NCBI GenBank assembly: GCA_964353255.1
Contig: CAYGVJ010000047.1
Location: forward strand, 1-37,162
From: VFZS01 sp964353255
Lineage (GTDB): Bacteria > Acidobacteriota > Terriglobia > Bryobacterales > Bryobacteraceae
Length of the DNA: 37,162 bases
Direction: 5' to 3'
Shown here: positions 30,713 through 37,162 of the stretch, piece after piece
How the letters are laid out: the number at the start of each line of letters is the position of its first letter
Position numbering within the stretch: the first letter of the stretch is position 1
Translations under genes and position numbers: made by a program
The notes under the pieces: model-generated
The model's input: only the letters and a program-made list of their open reading frames with translations
Told to the model about the DNA's origin: nothing
Databases searched by the model: none

Positions 30713-31771
30713 TCACGCGGCTACCAATCGGCTCAGAAGGGCCCGGTAGGCCCTGAAAGCGGCGTTCGCCGCCCGCTCCTGCCACTGACCGATAACCGAT
30801 ATGCAGAGTTCCGGACTCATAGCCGCCAGCACTCTCTTGTCGCCCAGGGTACGCGCCGATTGGACCCGGGTTCGCATGCCCCGCAGCACTACGACGTGCC
30901 GCAACATCCATATCCAAAGGCGGCCTTTGGCCATCAGCCATCTGGGGCCGCGGTACAGGGAATACAGGAGCGAGCCGGCTTCAATGACGACAAGAAGCGG
31001 CAGGAGCAGTAGCAGCGTACGGCGCTCAAAATTCCGTATCGCGACCAGATAGCGCCCGAACTCGTAAGATACATAACGCGCCAGCACCATCGGCCGCTGG
31101 GTATATTTGTGGTACAAAACGGACTCGGCCACGTATCCGATCTCGTAGCCGCTCATGCGGGCCCGCCAGCACAGGTCCACGTCTTCGAAGCCAGAGTGCC
31201 AGCCGGTGTCGTACGCGTCGAAATCGCCGCTGAACCCTCCAACTCTCTCAAGCACCTCGCGGCGGACGATGAAGCAGCAACCCGAAACGGCGGGCACGGG
31301 TCCGGAGAGTGCGTATTCCTCTCGCGGCCGGTTCTTGCCGCGACTGCAATACATACCCGTGAAGTGGAGGATGTTGCCGGCCCCGTTCACCAGCCCGGGG
31401 TCGGAATGATACAGAATCAACGGGGTGGCCAAGCCTGTCCGGGAGTTCGCTTCCATGTACTGCACCAGCGAGCCAAGCCAGTTCTCATCCACCTCTACGT
31501 CGGCGTTCGTAACTACGACATAGGACCCTGTGGCCCGGGCCATTCCGAGTGCGTTAGCCCTGCGATAGCCCAGGTTTTCCTGACACTTGAGAACGTTCAC
31601 CTCCGGAAACCGCTGGCGGATGTATTCGGCCGTGCCATCTGAGGACGCGCCATCCACCGCCAGCACACGGAAATTCCGGTATACCTGGCGCATGATCGAT
31701 CCGAGACACCCGTCCAGGTGGCGGACGGAATTCCAAGTGGCGATGATGATGGTGACGGGTGGCGACTCCAA
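30713..31771 (-). CDS. Family 2 glycosyltransferase, rhamnosyltransferase-like
   Basis: A 352-residue GT2: PVTIIIATWNSVRHLDGCL, VDGASSDGTAEYI, NLGYRRANALGMARA, the DxD-equivalent VVTNADVEVDENW, and the GFEDVDLCWRARMSGYEIGY block. The order matches WbbL-like rhamnosyltransferases. The C-terminal ~100 residues contain a hydrophobic pair (LLLLLPLLVVIEAGSLLYSL) that probably anchors it to the membrane. The TTG start at 31771 is firm because AGGAGG (31777-31782) lies 5 bases before it. Confidence 0.9.
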   Translation of the reverse strand: MESPPVTIIIATWNSVRHLDGCLGSIMRQVYRNFRVLAVDGASSDGTAEYIRQRFPEVNVLKCQENLGYRRANALGMARATGSYVVVTNADVEVDENWLGSLVQYMEANSRTGLATPLILYHSDPGLVNGAGNILHFTGMYCSRGKNRPREEYALSGPVPAVSGCCFIVRREVLERVGGFSGDFDAYDTGWHSGFEDVDLCWRARMSGYEIGYVAESVLYHKYTQRPMVLARYVSYEFGRYLVAIRNFERRTLLLLLPLLVVIEAGSLLYSLYRGPRWLMAKGRLWIWMLRHVVVLRGMRTRVQSARTLGDKRVLAAMSPELCISVIGQWQERAANAAFRAYRALLSRLVAA

Positions 31772-31788
31772 CTTGTCCTCCTACTGGG

Positions 31789-32925
31789 TCAGGCCAGACT
31801 CTCCCGCAGCACGTCCAGATAGCTCTTCACCACCTGTTCCCAGCCCGCAGGGAATTCAGCGAGTCTCTCTAGAGCTCGCTCTCGGTAGCCTGTAGGCACA
31901 CCTGCGTCGAGAAAACTCTGAATCGCGTCTGCGATGGATTCTGGACTCGTCGGATCGAAATAGGTCGCCAGGTCGCGACAGCACCAGCGGGCAAATTCAA
32001 AATCAGACGTCAGGATAGGAGTCCCTGTGGCCATGGCTTCTAGGTAAGGGAATCCCAAGCTCTCACTGAGGGTCGGGAGAAACAGTGCGTCTGCCGCTTT
32101 GTAGACACCTGCAATTTCGTTCCGATCAATGGAGCCTAGATTGGTAACCGCCGACGGAAAGCGGGTCAGTTCCCTTAGCAGAGCTTCGCAATGCGCGTCC
32201 CCATCACAGGACAGTGTCACAAAGATGTGCACGCGCTTGTCGAGCCCTCGCCTCCGCATCTCCTCGACGACCGGTCGAATGACGGCGTGGTTTCTATGGA
32301 CGCGGTACCCAGAGACAAATACCAACTTGCAAGCCTCAATCCCGCTGACAACCGGATGCGGGAGTACGGCATCGACTGAGGCCATGTGCTGAGGCAGAGG
32401 TTGAGGGATCACGCGGATCCTGTCCAAACCGATCCGGCAATGCTTCGCCAAACGCTCCTGAACGACGGGGGACTGAACTATGAATCGCGCAGTGGAACGG
32501 CTCATCCACCTGAGATGATGAGACAAGTAACTCAATGTCAGCCTATAAGTCCATGGGAAGGCACGCCATGCGCTCGGATCATCTACTAGCAAGGAGCGGT
32601 GCATCAACACAACCTGTGGAATGGGCAGCCATAATGGGCCTACGTCGCCCAACGTGAAGCACACATCAGCGCCAAAGGTCCGGCACCATGTTGGTACTCG
32701 CAAGAAGATGTCCAGCAGACGCTGCCACTCACGAATCCCGCTTCGCTCGACGAATTCTAAGACCAAGTTGGGTGGGGGAGTCCAGTTTTCATACCCACAG
32801 CCGCGCGGAAGAATCGCCAGAAAGCGGCTGTCGACCGCTACTGTTGCCATAAGGGGCACCAGGCTCTCCATGATGGCTCGCGGCCCCAAAGCTGTGCAAT
32901 TCACCGCGTTCAGCAGGACTCTCAT
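31789..32925 (-). CDS. Family 4 glycosyltransferase
   Basis: A 378-residue GT-B enzyme of the GT4 family. The N-terminal domain starts MRVLLNAVNCTALGPRAIME; the C-terminal domain has KLVFVSGYRVHRNH, YKAADALFLPTLSESLGFPY and the retaining-enzyme EX7E motif (ESLGFPYLE) with AMATGTPILTSD. It transfers a sugar, often mannose or a related hexose, to the growing lipid-linked oligosaccharide. It follows the APH-like gene by 2 bases and precedes the GT2 gene by 17 bases. The RNA is locally less GC-rich than the rest of the locus. Confidence 0.92.
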   Translation of the reverse strand: MRVLLNAVNCTALGPRAIMESLVPLMATVAVDSRFLAILPRGCGYENWTPPPNLVLEFVERSGIREWQRLLDIFLRVPTWCRTFGADVCFTLGDVGPLWLPIPQVVLMHRSLLVDDPSAWRAFPWTYRLTLSYLSHHLRWMSRSTARFIVQSPVVQERLAKHCRIGLDRIRVIPQPLPQHMASVDAVLPHPVVSGIEACKLVFVSGYRVHRNHAVIRPVVEEMRRRGLDKRVHIFVTLSCDGDAHCEALLRELTRFPSAVTNLGSIDRNEIAGVYKAADALFLPTLSESLGFPYLEAMATGTPILTSDFEFARWCCRDLATYFDPTSPESIADAIQSFLDAGVPTGYRERALERLAEFPAGWEQVVKSYLDVLRESLA

Positions 32926-32927
32926 CG

Positions 32928-34211
32928 CTAAGCTCTCATCGAAGCCGTCGCGGCGCGCACGATTGCCTTTGGACTTCCGCCGGCCACTGCCGCGAGCGCG
33001 GGCTCAAATTCGCCCCGAAAGTCCAGCCAGCCACCGCTGAGTTTCCTAAAAAGGTGGTTGCTGTTCTCCTCCAGGTACCAAAGCAGCTCTTCCAGCAGGA
33101 ATATGCCTAATTGCAGACGCAAACCAAATGAGTCCTGGGCCGCTATCTCGGGCCACGCGGAAACCACGGCGAGCCCTAGCGCCGACGGCCGTGATAGTGC
33201 GGAGCGCATCCGGAGCGCCAGGCCTCCCGGAAACCTGCTAGCAAGGCCGTACACGAAGGCGTCGTACAGCAGATGGCGCTGGTCGGCATGCTCCCAATCG
33301 GTCAACCAAATATGACCGCTATTATTCAGAAGAATGTTGCCGGGCTGAAAGTCGCCATGTCCGAAAGTAAGTGGAATGTTCTTGCCGCCCCGAAAGGCTA
33401 GGGTTGAAAGCACATCGGCAGCAGATGCCACCCATTTCCGTACTGTCCGGCGCTCCTGATCAGAGAACAAGCTATTCGCCGAGACCCGCCTCTGCGCAAG
33501 TTCCCCGAGTTGCTGCACGTACTCTTGGGCTGCTATCTCAGTTCGGCTTCTTTCACACCACCGCGCAAGCACGCTATTCGCCTGAGTAGCGGCAGCCAAC
33601 CGGCGCTTTCGCGAACTAACCCGGTTCAGAGGCACGGCGTCCACTAAGGACTCCGCAAACCACGTGAAATCGGCTGCATACTCGAGGAGTGGAGGAATAG
33701 GCCAATCGCTGCCCGCCTGCCGGACGCTGATTTCGCGTCTTAAGAAAACTGGATCAAAGCCCTGTTTCAGAACCGAGTAAACTCGTGCTTGGCGCATGTC
33801 CGCAAGCCGTAGCCGGTTATTTCCTCCCAGCAGCAATAGCCGATTCCCGTTTGGGATGGCAGGACTGACCCCGAGCGCCGCGCTCGTGAACCATGCAGCC
33901 GTGGAGCCGTGAGTCGCCAAAGCGACGAGGCAGCGCTGTAGGGGCCGCCGCCACACTATGGGTGCGTGCGAGTATTGCCTGCGTATCCATTTCAATACTT
34001 CGGAAGTCGTGTCGGCCGTAAAAAGCGCGTTCAGAGCAGGGTTGCAGAGCCAGATCTGTGCGTCGCTCTTAGCCCGTAGGCGGCCGCAGCGAGAACCTGC
34101 GTACCACCGCACGGCGTATTCGCCCCCGTACATGTTCTTGAAGAATCGTCCCAGAGTCTGCTCGATAATCTCGCCGAAGGGCTCCCTTTCGAGGTTTTGT
34201 TGAATTTTCAT
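32928..34211 (-). CDS. APH/choline-kinase-like phosphotransferase
   Basis: A 427-residue protein with a C-terminal aminoglycoside-phosphotransferase-like kinase fold: the catalytic loop FGHGDFQPGNILL (His285, Asp287, Asn292) and the metal-binding WLTDWEHADQR are intact. The N-terminal ~150 residues resemble no family I know. Members phosphorylate small hydroxyl compounds, choline or sugars; in polysaccharide loci they may phosphorylate a glycan residue or make a sugar phosphate. I start it at ATG 34211; the frame extends to 34316 but that part overlaps the upstream gene. It is second in a kinase/nucleotidyltransferase/kinase trio. Confidence 0.75.
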   Translation of the reverse strand: MKIQQNLEREPFGEIIEQTLGRFFKNMYGGEYAVRWYAGSRCGRLRAKSDAQIWLCNPALNALFTADTTSEVLKWIRRQYSHAPIVWRRPLQRCLVALATHGSTAAWFTSAALGVSPAIPNGNRLLLLGGNNRLRLADMRQARVYSVLKQGFDPVFLRREISVRQAGSDWPIPPLLEYAADFTWFAESLVDAVPLNRVSSRKRRLAAATQANSVLARWCERSRTEIAAQEYVQQLGELAQRRVSANSLFSDQERRTVRKWVASAADVLSTLAFRGGKNIPLTFGHGDFQPGNILLNNSGHIWLTDWEHADQRHLLYDAFVYGLASRFPGGLALRMRSALSRPSALGLAVVSAWPEIAAQDSFGLRLQLGIFLLEELLWYLEENSNHLFRKLSGGWLDFRGEFEPALAAVAGGSPKAIVRAATASMRA

Positions 34212-34239
34212 GTGCGAAGATGCCCGCCCTGTGACGCTG

Positions 34240-35427
34240 TCATTCAGACGCGCGACACAGCAAACCAAACAACCGGGCACCATAGTAATAAGGAAGTAGA
34301 ACCCCGGAAGAGCCATAGCTCTTGCGCATCCATGCGGTCGGAGGAAAGAGGGCGCGGGTGAGTCCTACAACCGGCCCGTCGTCGCAAAGCCTCGCTTCAA
34401 GAAGCAGCATGCCGAGGCGACCGTAACGCTTGCCCTCTTTGTGAAAAACGCTCGCGGCGCCGATCCTCCGCAGAATGGCTCCTTGCCGGCGCTCCGACGA
34501 GACGAGCGCATTCAATACCCAATCCGGAATCGGCGTTCCGAGCAGGCCCCGCGGAATCGCCAGAGCGGGGAACGCACAAGTGCGTACGCGGTACTCCTTC
34601 GCCCTGCGGACAAACAGCTTCCAATCCAATGAATGCCCGTGCACCAGCCGATCGATGTCCAACTGCAAGCGCAGCCCTGGACCACGAACATAGGAGTGGC
34701 TTGCCGTGTGCAGCGCGGAGTGGAGGACATTGTCCTCCGGAGAGAGAATCCGTATTCGCGTCACCCGCCCCGTGACCGGAACAGAGCGCGCGATCAACTC
34801 GCCGACGGGAGGTTCGCCAGACGGTGCGAGCCAGCGCCGCAGAACGGGGCGCCACATGACATTTAGAAAGAACTGCTGTTTTCCGTCCAGTTCCTTGGAA
34901 TACACGGACCACCCGCGTTGCTCGTGATCCACGCGCGTCACATCATCTGAGGCTCGACCCTCTCGGGCGCAGCGCTCGTAACCTTCCCCCTTCAGGCATG
35001 TGTCGATTTCGGGGAGGTCCTGCTTAGCAGCCAGCACCTCCATGTCACCCGATGCGAAGCATCCCGGGCACTGAAGCCCACCGCAGACAACCCCGCCGCT
35101 TTCGATGGCAGCTATCGAAACGCCGCGATCCGCCAGCAGAAGCGAGACTGCGTCCAATTCCTCAACGAACTTCGTGGTCTTGGCGAAGGCCCCACGGTGA
35201 GCAGCACCCCACCGCTCCATCAGACTGCCCTCGCCGACCGTCTGCATGAGCGCATGGGCAACGATCGGCTCCACCTTGTTCGCTACCGCTAGTCCCCAGA
35301 TCACGTCGTCCCCAACCTCGGAATACAACCGGATCATCGTGCTGCACTCTTCAGCACTGCGCGCGCCTTTAACGGCGTACAGCAGCAGTTGCAGCGCGGG
35401 TGTTAACGGTTCACGGTAAGCGTACAT
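34240..35427 (-). CDS. Nucleotidyltransferase-fold family protein (NTP_transf_5-like)
   Basis: A 395-residue protein resembling the uncharacterised nucleotidyltransferase family common in exopolysaccharide loci: a helical N-terminus (PALQLLLYAVKGARSAEEC), a nucleotidyltransferase-like centre and the conserved EDNVLHSALHTASHSYVRGP plus LRLQLDIDRLVHGH region. At the metal-binding place where relatives have a DxD in an LLV context, this protein reads ASGDMEVLAA, so catalysis may be lost or altered. The role is unknown. ATG at 35427 is chosen because GAGGG lies 5 bases upstream; TTG at 35442 is the outer alternative. Confidence 0.65.
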   Translation of the reverse strand: MYAYREPLTPALQLLLYAVKGARSAEECSTMIRLYSEVGDDVIWGLAVANKVEPIVAHALMQTVGEGSLMERWGAAHRGAFAKTTKFVEELDAVSLLLADRGVSIAAIESGGVVCGGLQCPGCFASGDMEVLAAKQDLPEIDTCLKGEGYERCAREGRASDDVTRVDHEQRGWSVYSKELDGKQQFFLNVMWRPVLRRWLAPSGEPPVGELIARSVPVTGRVTRIRILSPEDNVLHSALHTASHSYVRGPGLRLQLDIDRLVHGHSLDWKLFVRRAKEYRVRTCAFPALAIPRGLLGTPIPDWVLNALVSSERRQGAILRRIGAASVFHKEGKRYGRLGMLLLEARLCDDGPVVGLTRALFPPTAWMRKSYGSSGVLLPYYYGARLFGLLCRASE

Positions 35428-35495
35428 AGATACCCTCGGCAAAGTCCGCTCATGGTGCCCGGTTCAGCGCTTCACGGCGACGCGGCCAGGGCAGC

Positions 35496-36359
35496 TCATA
35501 TCGCCGGCGTCACTTTCCTGCCCGAGTTTCTCCGACCCAGGTCCGCGATGGTCGAAAGGACCCGGTGAGACGAGTCCTCGATCGAACCCATCCCGGAGAC
35601 CACATGGAAATCCGTACGGCGCGCTAAATTCTCGTAGAATCCAAGGCGTTGCATGACCACTGCGAGCGGCTCGGTGTGGCTCTCACCCTTGGCCGCGGAG
35701 CGTTGCGCCGAGATTTCAGGCGGAACCTGCATCAAGAACGCTGCCGCCGGACGTGCCGCAAGGTGTTTCAGTAGCCGCCAGAGAATCCAATCTTCGATCT
35801 GCTCCTGCGGAAACATGATCCGGAAGTCGATAAGCGAATCCCAGATGTAGCGGTCACAGACCACCGGCCGTCCCCCATGGATCCGAAGCCGGATCCGCAC
35901 GGCGTATACCCAAATCAGGTCCAGCAGCGCCACCCAGAGCCACAGCCGCCGGACCAGGCCCATCCTGAAATATCTCGATCTTCCGTCCACGTCGCCCGAT
36001 ACCGGCGTCCGGGACAGCACGCGCCGCAACTGTGTTTTGAGCCAGTCTATGGCGGGTGTGTAGCCGCCGCGCGACCAAAGCGTCAACGGACGTAAGCCAC
36101 GACTCTCAAAGTACTGCCGGACACACTCTGTCTGGGTGCTCTTGCCGGCGCCATCGATCCCGCTGAAGGTAATCAGCACAGCTTTCAGATCACCGTGCGG
36201 CTGCTGCGGCGCCTTTGCCTCCGCGCTTTGTCCGTGGGCTTCGCGAACAGGAGTAAGAGTTGGCATCGGGATGGCTATGTTTTCACGCGTCTGGCGCTGA
36301 AGCTGCAGTCGTCGAACCGTCCAGAGAATGCGGTGCGGCGTGGGCGCTTTGGGAAGCAT
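35496..36359 (-). CDS. Thymidylate-kinase-like NTPase
   Basis: A 287-residue P-loop protein with GIDGAGKST (67-75), VVCDRYIWDSLIDFR (the DRY-type motif of thymidylate kinases) and a LID-like stretch RSAAKGESHTE. It is longer than dTMP kinase, with a 60-residue N-terminal extension and a hydrophobic stretch (RRLWLWVALLDLIWVYAVRI) that could contact the membrane. It is unlikely to be the housekeeping dTMP kinase; such homologues accompany polysaccharide loci and their substrate is unknown. ATG at 36359 is supported by GAGG upstream; ATG at 36266 would remove 31 residues of the extension. Confidence 0.7.
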   Translation of the reverse strand: MLPKAPTPHRILWTVRRLQLQRQTRENIAIPMPTLTPVREAHGQSAEAKAPQQPHGDLKAVLITFSGIDGAGKSTQTECVRQYFESRGLRPLTLWSRGGYTPAIDWLKTQLRRVLSRTPVSGDVDGRSRYFRMGLVRRLWLWVALLDLIWVYAVRIRLRIHGGRPVVCDRYIWDSLIDFRIMFPQEQIEDWILWRLLKHLAARPAAAFLMQVPPEISAQRSAAKGESHTEPLAVVMQRLGFYENLARRTDFHVVSGMGSIEDSSHRVLSTIADLGRRNSGRKVTPAI

Positions 36360-36398
36360 CGCTCGCCGCCTCGCACCGCTCGGCTCCTCGGGCGCTCA

Positions 36399-37162
36399 TT
36401 ACGCTTCCCGCCGCATGCGCGGAGGCTGCAAAAGCTCGCCCAGCGCAACAGCTTGCCTGGGTCCGGGATCGAAGCTATATTCAGAAGAGCGGCCTTTGGC
36501 CGCGCGCCAGACGATCCGCCGCGCTCTCACCGACTCGTCCAAACTCACGAGCAGGAACGTAAAGTAGAGGAACATAAACAAAAGAAAATAGAGTTTGTCC
36601 CCCGCTTCGGTGGCGTACCGCACGCCCAGCCCCAGCAAGGTCGCGTAAACGCACGCTTGCGCCACGTTGAGCCTCGATCGCACAGAAAACGCGCCGTCTG
36701 CCGCCCGAAACCTCCATACCCGGTAATTGTGCAGAATCATCCGCACGAACCAGCCAAGGACGATAGCGCCGAGCGGCCCATACTCGACGATCAGCTCCAG
36801 GTACCCGTTGTGGGTGGCGGTCGCGCGAATGCCACGCTCCTGCTGGGATTCGTATGCAGCTTGGGACACCGGGTGGTCGTATACCGGGAAGATCTGCGGA
36901 ATGTATGAGCCCATATGATAGGATGCCATGCCGGGACCGGAGCCGAACGGGAACTCGGCGATCACCACATCGATTGCTCTGGAATAGAGTCCCAGGCGGC
37001 CGTAAAAGCTGCCTGACCCGAAGTAGTCCTCCCGCACTGTGCCGCCGAACGTCCGCGAAGCGGCTACCACTGCAGTTTCCGCAACAAGCCCGCCCGCCAG
37101 CACCACGCCCACCGCCGCGATCGACAGCATCAGGATCGGTCGCCAGGAGGACGAGGTGGTCA
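36399..37162 (-). CDS. O-antigen polymerase/ligase-like membrane protein, N-terminus outside the window
   Basis: At least 253 residues of a Wzy/WaaL-type integral membrane protein. Seen are a helix (MLSIAAVGVVLAGGLVAETA), a large periplasmic loop with FPFGSGPGMASYHMGSY, the conserved ATHNGYLELIVEYGPLG motif of O-antigen ligases and polymerases, and two further helix groups (LGAIVLGWFVRMIL; LYFLLFMFLYFTFLLVSL). It would polymerise the repeat unit or transfer the glycan to lipid A core or protein. The frame runs open through the right edge, so the true start is outside. It opens the visible part of the minus-strand operon. Confidence 0.85.
   Translation of the reverse strand, partial: TTSSSWRPILMLSIAAVGVVLAGGLVAETAVVAASRTFGGTVREDYFGSGSFYGRLGLYSRAIDVVIAEFPFGSGPGMASYHMGSYIPQIFPVYDHPVSQAAYESQQERGIRATATHNGYLELIVEYGPLGAIVLGWFVRMILHNYRVWRFRAADGAFSVRSRLNVAQACVYATLLGLGVRYATEAGDKLYFLLFMFLYFTFLLVSLDESVRARRIVWRAAKGRSSEYSFDPGPRQAVALGELLQPPRMRREA

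Noticed and set aside
1..37162. tRNA, rRNA, integrase or attachment sites
   Set aside because: I found no cloverleaf-like tRNA segment, no rRNA sequence and no integrase motif; short matches were not convincing by eye.

Overview
The window is GC-rich and densely coding. It looks like a Gram-negative soil or sediment bacterium; gene content and style would fit Acidobacteriota (Bryobacterales/Solibacter-like), but no rRNA or marker gene here proves it. A run of exactly 100 N at 17070-17169 shows that this is a draft or metagenome assembly.

Left part (1-6.3 kb), ordinary genes: a possible gene end and a small ORF; a GRP/ureide-permease-type sugar transporter (-) with a good promoter and Shine-Dalgarno site; RmuC (+); a secreted cyclophilin (-) divergent from a secreted 5'-nucleotidase (+); a GDP-L-fucose synthase (-); and a small membrane ORF. 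A stretch of about 740 bp without a convincing gene follows (6267-7007). It holds a 12-bp-stem hairpin, two G-run blocks able to form G-quadruplexes, and two 64-bp tandem repeats. A second repeat family (core GTTTCACGCAGAGGCGCAGAG) runs through 7.0-7.64 kb and has been read into the C-termini of two proteins.

Main part (7.0-37.16 kb): about 27 genes plus three gene remnants, all on the minus strand and therefore transcribed right to left. Many join through ATGA, GTGA or TTGA overlaps. This is a surface-polysaccharide (O-antigen, capsule or glycoprotein-glycan) locus. In transcription order it encodes: an O-antigen polymerase/ligase (cut by the window edge), a thymidylate-kinase-like NTPase, a nucleotidyltransferase-fold protein, an APH-like kinase, GT4, GT2, a PglC-type initiating phosphoglycosyl transferase, a WbqC-like protein, a large GT-B-like protein, an FkbM methyltransferase, a radical SAM/SPASM protein, GT2, a HisC/CobD-like aminotransferase, a NeuA-like cytidylyltransferase, a second cytidylyltransferase fused to a D-2-hydroxyacid dehydrogenase, another GT-B-like protein, a truncated polysaccharide deacetylase, a PIG-L deacetylase, a PglD/NeuD-like acyltransferase, an acyl carrier protein, a FabH-like ketosynthase, an SDR, a MaoC dehydratase, a second SDR, a second ACP, FkbH, a PglE-like aminotransferase, a PglF/CapD-like 4,6-dehydratase and a zinc-ribbon membrane protein.

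Reading of the locus (inference): PglF, PglE and PglD/NeuD with a PglC-type transferase imply a UDP-4-amino-4,6-dideoxy-sugar that is N-acylated and loaded on undecaprenyl phosphate. The embedded ACP/KAS III/ketoreductase/dehydratase/FkbH set looks like a dedicated line making an unusual acyl group on an ACP for that amine. The paired cytidylyltransferases, one fused to a dehydrogenase, plus the HisC-like enzyme suggest a second CMP-activated building block of unknown structure. No NeuB or NeuC is present, so ordinary sialic acid synthesis is not supported. Remnants of an epimerase, a deacetylase and perhaps an FkbM-type gene show that the locus has been reshuffled. The N gap is very probably not real missing sequence: the contig ends share 36 identical bases, and merging them restores one intact 236-residue acyltransferase.
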